From: Helicobacter monodelphidis
Lineage (GTDB): Bacteria; Campylobacterota; Campylobacteria; Campylobacterales; Helicobacteraceae
DNA: 64,000 nt
Direction of reading: 5' to 3'
Assembly: GCF_003288845.1 (NCBI RefSeq)
Contig: NZ_NHYN01000002.1
Span: 1-64,000, forward strand
The notes under the pieces were generated by a model that made no database searches, had not been told where the DNA came from, and saw nothing but the letters and a program-made list of their open reading frames with translations. Both the position numbers and the translations under genes were made by a program. This document shows, piece by piece, positions 6,839 to 16,238 of the stretch; position 1 is the first letter of the stretch; the number at the start of each line of letters is the position of its first letter.

Positions 6839-9817
6839 ATGAACGAAAGCCAACTAGAACGATCGCTATGCGTGGATTATGAAGATATTTTTGTAGCACG
6901 CATTTTTGCTAAGCAAAAAATAACCTATGTAGAAAGTTACCCAAAATACGCAAGGGAAGGTAGCCCAACCCATCTCTTATACACAATGGGTGCAGAGGGT
7001 ATTGTATTAACTCACTCTCAAGTCGATTCAAATTTTCGTATTTTGCGTTATTGGGAAAAACACTGCTATTCTCAAGAAGATTTTATACATATTCTAAAAG
7101 ATTATGATTACATTGATTTTTTACGCATTGATCCACAAACATCAGATGAGATGATTCTGTGGATTTTTGATGAAATAGTAAATAAGAAAAAAATCCGTAT
7201 TCTTGCCCTACCCCCTACAAGCCTCACACAATACAAAAATCTATTACAACAAAACTTTTTGCAAGGTTGCAGTTTTAGACATGGTATTTATTTCTGCCAC
7301 AAAGATTCTATAGAGTTACTAGAGTCTGTTTGTTCGTCGCCCTCTGAAGACAAGCCTTTCTCCACTCCATCAAAAGAAGCTCTAAAAGAAGAGATTTTAT
7401 GGCTTAAAAGACGTTGTGCAGAATTACACTCAACAGTGCATACGCCTACACCAATCATACATGATGAAACACCAAAAACAACTAAAAAAGGTATTATGCA
7501 AAAGCTGATTCACCATCTTTTTACTTCAAAAGTTAAAGATACATGGAAGGAATATCTAAGAGGTAGAGAACGATATGGATTAAAAAAAAGCCACAATCAA
7601 GAAAAAAGTAATGGACGAGTTCTAGTTATGTTCTGCTCCAATTCAATGCTAACAATAGAATATGTTCGTTCTTTTATTGCAAGTATGCCTGATAGAGAAA
7701 TTGTACTGATGAGTGATGACTTGATTATTCAAGAGGGGTTATTTTCTCAAGAAGTACAACCTGTCAAAAAAATCATTAATCATATGCGTTGGAATGATGA
7801 AATTTATTATATTCTTGTAAATCCTTTTGAGGGAGTTATGATTACACCTTATATTAAGCAATATGGTGGTGCCGTCTTGCTTTTTGATATTTTTGGCAAA
7901 CTAGATTCAACGCTTTTATCCAAAGAAAAGGAGGAGCTAGATTTCAGTGAAGTACTTGACCACCATTCTTACCCCCACCCTTTTCCCTTAACAAGGAATA
8001 TGATTCGCAATGAAGTTTACTATTCTTGTGGTATAGGACTTGGGGTGCAGTTACTTAAAAATCATGAACGATCGCGTTTAAGTTTTATTCGTACACTCCT
8101 TGAATATTCGGATTATGTCTTACTGCCCTCAAAGGAATCTATTACTCTTGTATTGCAACAATATCCACAATTTAAGCAAAAAATCCTCTTATGCAACTTA
8201 CTACCCCACCTCAACCCTCTTCCTGCAAGTGAAGTCATTGAAAGCGATTACATATTGCTAGCTGCCTCCTCCTACAATGAAATAAAGCGCTTCTTGCAAG
8301 CATGGAAAAAAAGTTCCCTATGGAATCAATATACTTTAGTGATTCAAAATCTAATCTACACAAAAGAGCAAGATAAGCTAGAAGAAGATATTGAACAAGG
8401 ATTTTTAGGGCATATTATTTTAACCCCCACCATTTTAGGTTTTTTAGAAAAAGCAAAAGCATGTTTTCTACTCAATCAACCAGGTTTTCAATTTAATACT
8501 TATTTTGCAATCAAAAGTCAAGGTATACTTGTTGCGACAATGAGTGGCGTACTTAAAGATTTTAAAGGAGAAAGCTTTATTCCTTTACATACCAATTTCT
8601 TAACAGAGGATATTTGGCGAACGCTTTTACATATCCAAAAAGGTCATGTCTCTCCTCAAAAAAAACTCTTAGGAGAATATCCCCTTTTTGAAGAACCACT
8701 TTGTTTTTCTTTATCTATGCCCGCCTTCAGAGATTCTCCATTACGTCCTAAAATTGCTTTTGAAGTCGCATCATTTTTAGAGCCTACTGGGGAAGTTAAA
8801 CGTTGGAGTGCCGGTATTCTAAATGCATTACTGACTCCTTCTTATGAAAAAAATTATGAAATAATCCCTGTTCATTTAAATTCTGAAAAAATCATACGTT
8901 CCTATTCTGAAATATTTTGGCTATTCTTAGGGGAAGATTTACACATTCAACAGGAGCATTTAGACTTATTCAAGGGTGATATTTTTCTAAATTTAGAACA
9001 TAACTTGGAGCGAATTTTATCTTTAGAGGTAGCTTATAAAGAATTACAGGATAGAGGTGTAGACATTTATTCTATGTTTTACACAATCCCTACAGAGGAT
9101 ACCTCTAAGTCTCTATCCATAAAAGATTCTTTAAGGGTTATTGCCTGTTATTCAAGTCGTTTATTCTGCCTTTCTTCTGCAAAAATGCAAATCTTTTTAG
9201 AATATTTAAAAAAAGAAAATATTGAGCGAAATGCAGCACTAAAAATTGAAGTTTTACAAATGTCTAATCTTATTCAAGAACAATTATTCACGCGTGGAAA
9301 CACCTACTTCAAAGAAGCAATACGAACAATTAGAAATAAAAAACTTGTCTTATATTTAGGTGATGAAGATCCTAAAATTTTAGAATATTTAAAGATTTTT
9401 GATGAATTATGGACAAAAGACGAGAATGTTAGTTTTTTACTCTTAAGCGATACAACGCAAAATGGCGAGGCAAAAAAACAGGTACAAAAGCACAAAGAGC
9501 TACATAAACGACTTTGGTGGCTTGAGGGTTATAGTAGCAAAGAACTGCAAACCCTCTTCCGACATTGCTCTGTCTGTATTATGTCAGACTCTATAATTGG
9601 GATTGCAATAGCAGAAGCATTGGGAGAATCCTTACAAATTATCATTAATGATTCTCCTCACAATCAAGAATTGCTAGGCAAAAATAGTATAGCCCCTCAA
9701 TCTCTAACAGCACAAACATTAAAAGAAATTCTTAATAAACCAAAAGAACAATCTACAGCACAACCACTTTCCTACACTCAAACCATACAAAACCTACTTC
9801 AAAGGAATAAATTATGA
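6839..9817 (+). CDS. Large multidomain glycosyltransferase-like protein
   Basis: This is a 992-residue protein with no signal peptide. A longer frame begins at 6782 inside manC, but the ATG at 6839, with an AAGGA site and 1 bp after the manC stop, is much better. The last 200 or so residues resemble a GT-B (GT4-like) C-terminal half: KKLVLYLGDEDP, LLLSDT, RLWWLEGY, LQTLFRHCSVCIMSD, and an IAEALGE segment. The segment KIAFEVASFLEPTGEVKRWSAG near residue 640 looks like the start of a second Rossmann half. The N-terminal 600 residues are unassigned and may hold another transferase or scaffold module. It overlaps the next gene by 4 bp. Glycan assembly is inferred from context. Confidence 0.6.
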   Translation: MNESQLERSLCVDYEDIFVARIFAKQKITYVESYPKYAREGSPTHLLYTMGAEGIVLTHSQVDSNFRILRYWEKHCYSQEDFIHILKDYDYIDFLRIDPQTSDEMILWIFDEIVNKKKIRILALPPTSLTQYKNLLQQNFLQGCSFRHGIYFCHKDSIELLESVCSSPSEDKPFSTPSKEALKEEILWLKRRCAELHSTVHTPTPIIHDETPKTTKKGIMQKLIHHLFTSKVKDTWKEYLRGRERYGLKKSHNQEKSNGRVLVMFCSNSMLTIEYVRSFIASMPDREIVLMSDDLIIQEGLFSQEVQPVKKIINHMRWNDEIYYILVNPFEGVMITPYIKQYGGAVLLFDIFGKLDSTLLSKEKEELDFSEVLDHHSYPHPFPLTRNMIRNEVYYSCGIGLGVQLLKNHERSRLSFIRTLLEYSDYVLLPSKESITLVLQQYPQFKQKILLCNLLPHLNPLPASEVIESDYILLAASSYNEIKRFLQAWKKSSLWNQYTLVIQNLIYTKEQDKLEEDIEQGFLGHIILTPTILGFLEKAKACFLLNQPGFQFNTYFAIKSQGILVATMSGVLKDFKGESFIPLHTNFLTEDIWRTLLHIQKGHVSPQKKLLGEYPLFEEPLCFSLSMPAFRDSPLRPKIAFEVASFLEPTGEVKRWSAGILNALLTPSYEKNYEIIPVHLNSEKIIRSYSEIFWLFLGEDLHIQQEHLDLFKGDIFLNLEHNLERILSLEVAYKELQDRGVDIYSMFYTIPTEDTSKSLSIKDSLRVIACYSSRLFCLSSAKMQIFLEYLKKENIERNAALKIEVLQMSNLIQEQLFTRGNTYFKEAIRTIRNKKLVLYLGDEDPKILEYLKIFDELWTKDENVSFLLLSDTTQNGEAKKQVQKHKELHKRLWWLEGYSSKELQTLFRHCSVCIMSDSIIGIAIAEALGESLQIIINDSPHNQELLGKNSIAPQSLTAQTLKEILNKPKEQSTAQPLSYTQTIQNLLQRNKL

Positions 9818-11349
9818 TTGAAAAATCAATAAGCACAATTCTATTTGACTGTACAACTCTACTCTACTGGAATCGCTCACCAGTCGGTATTGTACGTGCA
9901 GAATTAGAAATAGCTGAATATCTTTTACAAACTGATTTTAGAATAAAATATGTCCAATTCAACAAACAAAGAGATGAAATTTCTGAAATTTCTGCAGAAA
10001 ACATACAGGAAGTTTGTGCACATTTAAGAGGCACACAAGAAAATAACCATTCTTCGTTTAAAATTATATCACCCATTAAAAATCACCTCCATTCCTTATC
10101 TAATCGCCTAGAAAAATATGGAAAAAATATTGAAAAAATATTGAAAAAATACGCTAATAAAGAATTAATAAAAAGTCAGAAAGAAAAAATTCAAGAAGAA
10201 TTAGAAGCAATTAAAATACCGCCTATTACGCGTTTAACACGTAATTTATTTGATAAAGAAACACTCTTTATTAGTGGAGGATTAGATTGGGATTTATCTA
10301 ATTACTCCTTACTTTATCTCTTAAAAAAGGAAATTAACTTTAAATTTATTGGAATTTTTTATGATGTCATCATTCTTAGAAATCCTGAGTGGGCAGCTTC
10401 AACTGATCTGTTAAAACGTTTTAATCTCTTTTTCTATTATCTTGCGACAATGAGTGACGGACTTGTAACAATTTCTGAATTCTCTAAATCAGAATTCTTA
10501 AAACTCGCAAAGGACTACCATATCACGCCTACAAGCCAAATTAATGTTTTACATCTAGGAAGTTCACCACTACAAAAACAAGAAGAATCCAATCAGCCAC
10601 ACACAAAACAAGAATCTAATAGCCAAGCACAATCAACTCAACTGTTACCCACCATTGTTGAATCACCAGAAATCTACCTTAAAATAGACTCTAAAACTGG
10701 AGAATTTATTTCATCAGACAGCCCTGATATAGAACCTCAAAAACAAACCCCCTCTACAAATCCGCTGATTGCACGTTTTGCTAAACGTCCGCATTCTGAT
10801 TTTTATGCACTTTATGTCAGCACTCTTGAGATTCGCAAAAATCATCAAATTCTGCTTGAAGCATGGAAAATTTTACAGCAACACAACAATATTCGTATAC
10901 CTGACCTTGTTTTTGTCGGTATGGAAGGTTGGGGTGTTGAAAAACTCTTAAAGGAAATACAACAAGAACAATTTAAAAATAAAGTTTTTTGGTATTCAGA
11001 TGTAACTGATGAAGAATTGAAGGATCTTTATCAAAAGACTGCCTTTACTCTATTTCCCTCTTTTGCAGAGGGATGGGGGCTTGGAGCAGCTGAATCACTC
11101 TCTTATGGTAAAGTCGCAATCATTTCTAATGCACCCGCACTTGCCGAAGCAACACAAAACCTGATGCCTATCATCGATGCACACAATGCATATGAGTGGG
11201 CAAATATAGTGAGTACCTTCAGCAATCAACCTGCTAAATTGCAATCTTTAGAAAAAAAAATTAAAGAACAATTCAAACAGAGAAGATGGCGAGATTTTGC
11301 AGAAGAGTGTATTAATTTTGCAATTCATGCCCAAAAGGAACAAAGATGA
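9814..11349 (+). CDS. GT4-family glycosyltransferase
   Basis: This 511-residue protein has a GT-B fold typical of GT4 enzymes. GLVTISEFSKSEFL closes the N-terminal half. YALYVSTLEIRKNHQILLEAW, LVFVGMEGWG and LFPSFAEGWGLGAAESLSYG form the nucleotide-sugar-binding C-terminal half; the second Glu of the E-x7-E type motif lies in AAESL. Residues 60-150 and 245-310 are Lys/Gln-rich insertions not expected in the core fold. It overlaps both neighbours by 4 bp (ATGA), so it is translationally coupled. With manC upstream, a mannosyltransferase role is reasonable but unproven. Confidence 0.8.
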   Translation: MIEKSISTILFDCTTLLYWNRSPVGIVRAELEIAEYLLQTDFRIKYVQFNKQRDEISEISAENIQEVCAHLRGTQENNHSSFKIISPIKNHLHSLSNRLEKYGKNIEKILKKYANKELIKSQKEKIQEELEAIKIPPITRLTRNLFDKETLFISGGLDWDLSNYSLLYLLKKEINFKFIGIFYDVIILRNPEWAASTDLLKRFNLFFYYLATMSDGLVTISEFSKSEFLKLAKDYHITPTSQINVLHLGSSPLQKQEESNQPHTKQESNSQAQSTQLLPTIVESPEIYLKIDSKTGEFISSDSPDIEPQKQTPSTNPLIARFAKRPHSDFYALYVSTLEIRKNHQILLEAWKILQQHNNIRIPDLVFVGMEGWGVEKLLKEIQQEQFKNKVFWYSDVTDEELKDLYQKTAFTLFPSFAEGWGLGAAESLSYGKVAIISNAPALAEATQNLMPIIDAHNAYEWANIVSTFSNQPAKLQSLEKKIKEQFKQRRWRDFAEECINFAIHAQKEQR

Positions 11350-12605
11350 ATATCTTGCTTTTAAGCACTTATCCAACCATTTTACCAAGACATGGAGGAC
11401 AAATCCGTGTCCAACATATTGCCCATTATTTACGCCTTCAAGGGCATAAAGTACGTATTGTTTCCCTATGCGAACCCACACATAGCCAGTATGAAATTAA
11501 TGATATAAAAATAAGTAAAAATGATTTAGCAAAGTCTCCTTACTCTTCTTTTGCTTATGATTATGCAACCTCCTTGCTTTGCACACAAGAACCCTATTTT
11601 TCACGTCTAAAAAGTCGTATCATTGATTTTAATCCGCAAGTCATTTTTATCGAACAATCTTGGCTATATCCCCTTTATCAAGCCCTATATACTTCTCTTG
11701 AAGTAAACAAACGTCCAATTTTAGTATATTCTTCACACAATATTGAATATGAAGCAAAGCAAGAATTACTAGAATGCTTAGATAAAGCTGATGAAACATT
11801 AATTTCTGCAATTCGACATCAAGAAGAGCAACTATGTTTAAATGCAGATTATGTCATTGCATGCACACAATCTGATGCAGATAAGCTCCAAAAAATGGGA
11901 GCAAAAGATGTGAGCATTTGTCCTAATGGGGTTGATCGCCATCTGACTGATTTAGATTCTATGAAAACTTTAAAACAAAAGCTTAATGGCTTTCAATTTG
12001 CATTATTTGTCGGCTCTGCCCATATCCCAAATGCATTAGGTTTTTGGAATATGTTATCTGGAAATCTTGCATTTCTAAAACCTAACCAAAAGATTATTGT
12101 TGCGGGTAGTGTTTCTTATATTCTGGAACAATACATGCCCAAAGAAGCAGATATGGCGTTGCTTATTAACAAAGAAAAGTTAATTATTTTGGGTGAAGTC
12201 AGTGAAATACTCTTACAATGCCTACTTAAACAAGCTTCCGCCATTCTTTTACCTATTACAAATGGCGGTGGTTCAAATCTTAAAACTGCAGAGGCTATTG
12301 TCGCAAATCGCCATGTTATCGCGACAAATACAGCGATTCGTGGTTTTGAATTTGCTAAACAATTAAGCAACTTTTCAGTTGTCAAAACACAAGAAGAGTT
12401 TATAAAAGCAATTCAACAAGCATTTACACAAAAAATTAAGACTATCAGTAAAGATGAACAAAAACAACGCGATACACTTTATTGGGGAATTACCCTCAAA
12501 CCTTTAGGAGAATTAGTCGGACGTATTGCTGTAAAATTAGGTGAATTTGCACTACCGCCTGTTGACAAAATGTCAGATTCAGCAGATACACAAGATAAAA
12601 AATAA
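11346..12605 (+). CDS. GT4-family glycosyltransferase
   Basis: This 419-residue protein begins with a typical acceptor-side Rossmann domain (MNILLLSTYPT, then RHGGQIRVQHIAHYLRLQGHKV). It continues with YSSHNIEYEAKQ, DYVIACTQSDADKL and CPNGVD, and a C-terminal half with ALFVGSAHIPN and LLPITNGGGSNLKTAEAIVANRHVIAT. This matches glycosyltransferases that add sugars to lipid-linked or LPS glycans on the cytoplasmic face. It is the last gene of the cluster; no clear terminator was found directly after it. Donor and acceptor cannot be read from sequence. Confidence 0.8.
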   Translation: MNILLLSTYPTILPRHGGQIRVQHIAHYLRLQGHKVRIVSLCEPTHSQYEINDIKISKNDLAKSPYSSFAYDYATSLLCTQEPYFSRLKSRIIDFNPQVIFIEQSWLYPLYQALYTSLEVNKRPILVYSSHNIEYEAKQELLECLDKADETLISAIRHQEEQLCLNADYVIACTQSDADKLQKMGAKDVSICPNGVDRHLTDLDSMKTLKQKLNGFQFALFVGSAHIPNALGFWNMLSGNLAFLKPNQKIIVAGSVSYILEQYMPKEADMALLINKEKLIILGEVSEILLQCLLKQASAILLPITNGGGSNLKTAEAIVANRHVIATNTAIRGFEFAKQLSNFSVVKTQEEFIKAIQQAFTQKIKTISKDEQKQRDTLYWGITLKPLGELVGRIAVKLGEFALPPVDKMSDSADTQDKK

Positions 12606-12693
12606 TCCCCTCTCCCCAAGAAAATACTGCTGGTTCAGCAAATCATCAATATTATTATTTGCTGGAGAAAATCAAGATTCTACCCTTTTTTCA

Positions 12694-12755
12694 ACCTAAG
12701 AACCACATAAGATAAATTATAAATAATATCATCTACAAGAACTATTCTTAGGTTA
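12694..12755. repeat. 10-bp inverted repeat in intergenic DNA
   Basis: AACCTAAGAA (12694-12703) and TTCTTAGGTT (12746-12755) are perfect inverted copies 42 bp apart. They lie 90 bp beyond the last glycosyltransferase gene. A long-range hairpin or a residual element end are both possible; there is no T-run. Confidence 0.5.
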
Positions 12756-12879
12756 CTCGTGCCAACCTTACAACATTTTGTAACTTCAATAGAAATTGAC
12801 AGTGTAATTATAAAAACTTAAAATAAAAAATTAGCGTATAAAAAAGGTAGTAGCCATTGTCATTCTAGCAGGAAAATCT

Positions 12880-13131
12880 ATGTATTGCTCTTGCAAAGAT
12901 TTTTATATGGATTCTTCAGCATTAGACTTAATAATAAAAAATGGGGGGAAGGTAAAAGGGGAGATTAAAAGCGAATAATTTTACCCAAATGCTGGAGATT
13001 CAAAAAAAGGCATTCTTCAATTAAATGGGAATAGAGGCATCAATAAAAAAATCAGAATCTTGATAAAAGGATTTATAGCCCAACAATGCGATCCAGTGTC
13101 TAGCAATAATTTAGCTATAGCTAATAGGTAA
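12880..13131 (+). pseudogene. Unrecognised decayed reading frame
   Basis: One frame stays open from 12835 to 13131 except for a single TAA at 12976-12978. It could start at an ATG at 12880, but no ribosome site is evident. The first half ends in DLIIKNGGKVKGEIKSE and the second contains GDSKKGILQLNGNRGIN; this mix of hydrophobic and Asn/Gly segments is protein-like, but I do not recognise the family. It may be a decayed fragment or simply chance in AT-rich DNA. It is the only coding-like signal in the 590-bp gap 12606-13197. Confidence 0.25.
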
Positions 13132-13159
13132 AACAAAACTACAATAAATATATCATATA

Positions 13160-13185
13160 AACCCTATAAATGAGATTATAGGGTT
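13160..13185 (-). terminator. Hairpin after rpoD
   Basis: AACCCTATAA (13160-13169) pairs perfectly with TTATAGGGTT (13176-13185) over a 6-base loop, 12 bp beyond the rpoD stop codon. The sequence after it on the minus strand is AT-rich without a clean T-run, so termination is likely but not certain. Confidence 0.6.
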
Positions 13186-13197
13186 ACTAAAAGAGGA

Positions 13198-15261
13198 TTA
13201 ATCTTCAATATAATTCTTCAATGCACGTCCAACTTTAGGGTGCTTAAGCTTTTTAATAGCACTAGACTCAATCTGCCTCACGCGTTCTCTGGTTACATTC
13301 AATTCCTTCCCAATTTCTTCCAAAGTTCGGTCGCTTTCGTCCTCCAACAATCCAAAACGCATACGAATCACTGCCCTTTCTCGTTCATTTAATTGATCTA
13401 GCACTTCACTAATTTGCGTTTTCAAGTCTTCTTTTAAAATATAATCCATCGGACATATCGAATTCTTATCCTCAACAAAATCTCCAAACTTCCCATCTTC
13501 ATCACTACCAATCGGTGCTTCAAGGCTAATAGGCTCTTTAGTAATCTTAATAACATTCTTGACTTTATCCACAGGAAGTCCAACTTCTTCTGCGATTGTT
13601 TCAACATCGGGTTCTTTACCATTTTCTTGCAAATGCTGTCGCACAATTTTATTAATTTTGTTAATTGTCTCAATCATATGGATAGGGATTCTAATCGTCC
13701 TTGCTTGATCAGCAATTGCACGACTAATAGCTTGACGAATCCACCAAGTTGCGTAAGTGGAAAATTTGAAATCTTTTTTGTATTCAAATTTATCAACAGC
13801 TTTCATTAGTCCAATATTACCCTCTTGAATTAGGTCCAAAAAGGGTAATCCACGATTTGTGTATCGCTTAGCAATACTCACAACAAGACGCAAATTACTC
13901 TTTGCCATTTTTGTTTTTGCCTTATCCGCAATATCTTTACCGCGTTTAATCTGGTCAAGAATCTCTTTTAAGTGGTCAGGGTCAAGATTAAAAGATGCCT
14001 CGCTTGCCTGCTTTGTTGTAAAAAGTTTCTTAATTTCCATATAAGTGGAAACCATCGTTGCTTCTGACACTTGTGTAGCAATATCACTTTTTTCCATGTT
14101 AACAATATTTTTTAGAATTCTCTGATGATTTTCAATCAACATTTCATTAAATAGTGGAAGTTTATATTCTAAACGTTTCAATTCCTTTTCAAAGCCTTCG
14201 TCACTCTTAAGCGTATTCTCCATTGCCTTAACCAATTCGTTAATTAATTTTGTTGTAGGCCCTAAATCAAGCAATTTCATCTTTAAAATTTGCTTCTTAA
14301 ATGCAGAGGTAAGCAAAAACAGTGCGTTTCCTTCTTCAGATTCTTGCCCATTTAAAGTTTTTAGCCAATCTTTCTTTGCTTTCTCTAAAGCTTTAAAGCT
14401 AACAAAAACCTTTTCAATTCGTTTTTGATCCTTTTTTCCTATAGTTGGTGATTCTCCTTCTTCGCCCTCCTCACCATCAATCACATCATCAGCTTCAATT
14501 AACTCATCATTCTCATCTTCCTCGTCAACCTCAAAACTTTTAAATAATTCCTTCACGCGCCTCTCACGATTAATCAACGCATCCTTATAATCTAAAATAA
14601 AATCAATCAAATAAGGCACAGAACAAATTGCATCGAGAATGATATTTTCACCTAATTCAATATCACGACTTAACTTCACTTCATCTTCTTTTAAAAGAAG
14701 TGGAATTTGCCCCATTTCTCGCAAATACATACGAACAGGAGAATCACTCCTACTCCATTCTAATAACTCTTTTTCTTTAGCAAAATCAAATTTATCTTCC
14801 TCGTTATCTTGCATCTTACGCTTTTTCTCTTGCTTAATTTTTTTTACATCTTCTTTATTAAGCAATTGAGCAATTTCTGAAGAACTCAAAAGTTTTTTCT
14901 TATATTTGGTTGACAAATCTTGCACTTTCTTAGCTTGTGCAATTGTTGGGGGTTTTGCAAAAAGCTGCACTATACGATCATAAGAAACATATTTTTCTTT
15001 TGATGACTTAAATAGAAACTCTAATTCTTGGTTTAATGTCCGCTTCTCTGGCACTTTTTTAGAAGATACAGCCTTCTTTGTTTTAGGCTTCTGTCCATCT
15101 GTAGCTCCTTCATTTTTCTGCACAACAACTTTTGTTACTTTTTTTTGTTTTGTAGCATCCTTTGCTACTTTTTTACGAACCACTTTTGGAGTGGAAACTT
15201 CTGTGCTATTTTCTTGAGATTCAACAATATTAGTTGCCATTTTTTTTACCGAAACTGCCAA
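13198..15261 (-). CDS. rpoD: RNA polymerase primary sigma factor RpoD
   Basis: This is the housekeeping sigma factor. Region 1.2 is at about 173-185 ([12 protein letters not shown]). Region 2 contains [32 protein letters not shown] and [12 protein letters not shown]. The C-terminal helix-turn-helix of region 4.2 is [19 protein letters not shown]. The N-terminal 70 residues are Lys-rich, and an acidic stretch lies at about 246-270. Two starts compete: a TTG at 15261 with GAGGAG 8 bp upstream inside the preceding gene, and an ATG at 15240 with no ribosome site; I kept the TTG. It is the last gene of a minus-strand run beginning at gmhA. Confidence 0.95.
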   Translation of the reverse strand: MAVSVKKMATNIVESQENSTEVSTPKVVRKKVAKDATKQKKVTKVVVQKNEGATDGQKPKTKKAVSSKKVPEKRTLNQELEFLFKSSKEKYVSYDRIVQLFAKPPTIAQAKKVQDLSTKYKKKLLSSSEIAQLLNKEDVKKIKQEKKRKMQDNEEDKFDFAKEKELLEWSRSDSPVRMYLREMGQIPLLLKEDEVKLSRDIELGENIILDAICSVPYLIDFILDYKDALINRERRVKELFKSFEVDEEDENDELIEADDVIDGEEGEEGESPTIGKKDQKRIEKVFVSFKALEKAKKDWLKTLNGQESEEGNALFLLTSAFKKQILKMKLLDLGPTTKLINELVKAMENTLKSDEGFEKELKRLEYKLPLFNEMLIENHQRILKNIVNMEKSDIATQVSEATMVSTYMEIKKLFTTKQASEASFNLDPDHLKEILDQIKRGKDIADKAKTKMAKSNLRLVVSIAKRYTNRGLPFLDLIQEGNIGLMKAVDKFEYKKDFKFSTYATWWIRQAISRAIADQARTIRIPIHMIETINKINKIVRQHLQENGKEPDVETIAEEVGLPVDKVKNVIKITKEPISLEAPIGSDEDGKFGDFVEDKNSICPMDYILKEDLKTQISEVLDQLNERERAVIRMRFGLLEDESDRTLEEIGKELNVTRERVRQIESSAIKKLKHPKVGRALKNYIED

Positions 15262-16034
15262 TTTTTCTTCTCCTCTGTAATTTTTTCTGAATATATGCTT
15301 GCCGTGAGCAACCCCTCTTTATCTTCCAAAGAGCTTTCAATATCCCCTGATGGGGAGATAAATAAAGAATCACCATAAAATCTCCAAATCCAATCATTTT
15401 CACTAGGAATATATTCGCCAACACGATTTGCCCGTAAAATATAGCAACTCCCTAAGAATGCCCTTGTTTTTAAAATCTCCCTCCATCGTCCCATCGACTC
15501 AAAAGTGCAAACAGACGAAACAAGGACAACATCTACCCCTAATTTTTTAAATTTAATCCATATCTCATCAAAATAAACCTCAAAGCCAAAAATAACACCA
15601 ACTTTTAAACCATGCAAAGTAAAAATCGGCGGATTTTTTAGATTCTTAGGTGTAGAATTTGAAAAAAATGCTTTTTCGTTCCAATGCTCAAATGCTAATA
15701 ATCTTTGTGCATCATAATATTCTACCTCTCCTTGATGAATAATCGCCAAACTCTTATACACTCTACGCCCACTAAATCGGATAATGGGTGCAAGAAGTTT
15801 TGGGCGATACTGCCTAGACATTTCAATAATATTTTCTAGTCTTGCTAAAGATTGCTTTTCATTCATATCATTAGGAATGGACTCAAATTCTTTAAAAAAA
15901 AGATTGAGGACATATTCTCCTAACAATAACAATTCAATATTCATATCATCACAGATTTTCCAATAATGACCAAGCTTAGAATCTCCCCAAGCAAGGGTGC
16001 TTAATTGAAGAGCTGCAATATTAAAATCTGCCAT
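15246..16034 (-). CDS. Carbon-nitrogen hydrolase-fold protein, probably catalytically dead
   Basis: This 263-residue protein follows the nitrilase/amidase (carbon-nitrogen hydrolase) fold. The normal triad is Glu-Lys-Cys. The Glu position survives in LLGEYVLN. The Lys position (usually K-x-L after a Tyr) reads [10 protein letters not shown], and the nucleophile Cys position (usually C-Y/F-D/E) reads [13 protein letters not shown], with Gly where Cys is expected. That points to a pseudoenzyme or a binding protein. The ATG overlaps the xseB stop by 1 bp (TGATG), and its 3' end overlaps the alternative start of rpoD. Substrate and role are unknown. Confidence 0.7.
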   Translation of the reverse strand: MADFNIAALQLSTLAWGDSKLGHYWKICDDMNIELLLLGEYVLNLFFKEFESIPNDMNEKQSLARLENIIEMSRQYRPKLLAPIIRFSGRRVYKSLAIIHQGEVEYYDAQRLLAFEHWNEKAFFSNSTPKNLKNPPIFTLHGLKVGVIFGFEVYFDEIWIKFKKLGVDVVLVSSVCTFESMGRWREILKTRAFLGSCYILRANRVGEYIPSENDWIWRFYGDSLFISPSGDIESSLEDKEGLLTASIYSEKITEEKKNWQFR

Positions 16035-16228
16035 CACATTCTGTCCATATTGATTTCTTCAAAAGCGATTTCTGCTTGATGTAAAATTTCCTGTGCCTCT
16101 TTAATTTTTTGTGCACCCTCTTTGTACACCCTAAGAGATTCTTCCAAACTAATATCCTCCTTACTTAAGTGCTTTAAGATGTTCTCTATACATAAAACTT
16201 TTTCCTCAAAACTTTCTTGTTTTTTCAT
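16034..16228 (-). CDS. xseB: Exodeoxyribonuclease VII small subunit
   Basis: This 64-residue protein matches XseB, the small helical subunit of exonuclease VII, several copies of which bind one XseA chain. The family pattern is FEEKVLCIENILKHLS, then ISLEESLRVYKEGAQKI. The length is normal for the family, which is about 60-90 residues. XseA is not encoded nearby. It is coupled to the nitrilase-fold gene by a TGATG junction and starts 10 bp after metX. Confidence 0.82.
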   Translation of the reverse strand: MKKQESFEEKVLCIENILKHLSKEDISLEESLRVYKEGAQKIKEAQEILHQAEIAFEEINMDRM

Positions 16229-16238
16229 CCCGTTCCTT

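Noticed and set aside
9814-9825. Frame overlap between glycosyltransferase genes read as a frameshift
   Set aside because: Both junctions are 4-bp ATGA overlaps with complete proteins on each side, ordinary translational coupling.
11252-11260. A9 tract near the 3' end of a glycosyltransferase gene, as a phase-variation switch
   Set aside because: A/T runs of 8 or 9 also occur in lptD (33428-33436), rpoD and others where switching makes no sense; in this AT-rich genome they are background. No G or C run of 7 or more was seen.
12945-12955. G-run (six G) in the decayed frame as a contingency locus
   Set aside because: Six bases is shorter than the poly-G switches known in Helicobacter, and the gene around it is already broken.
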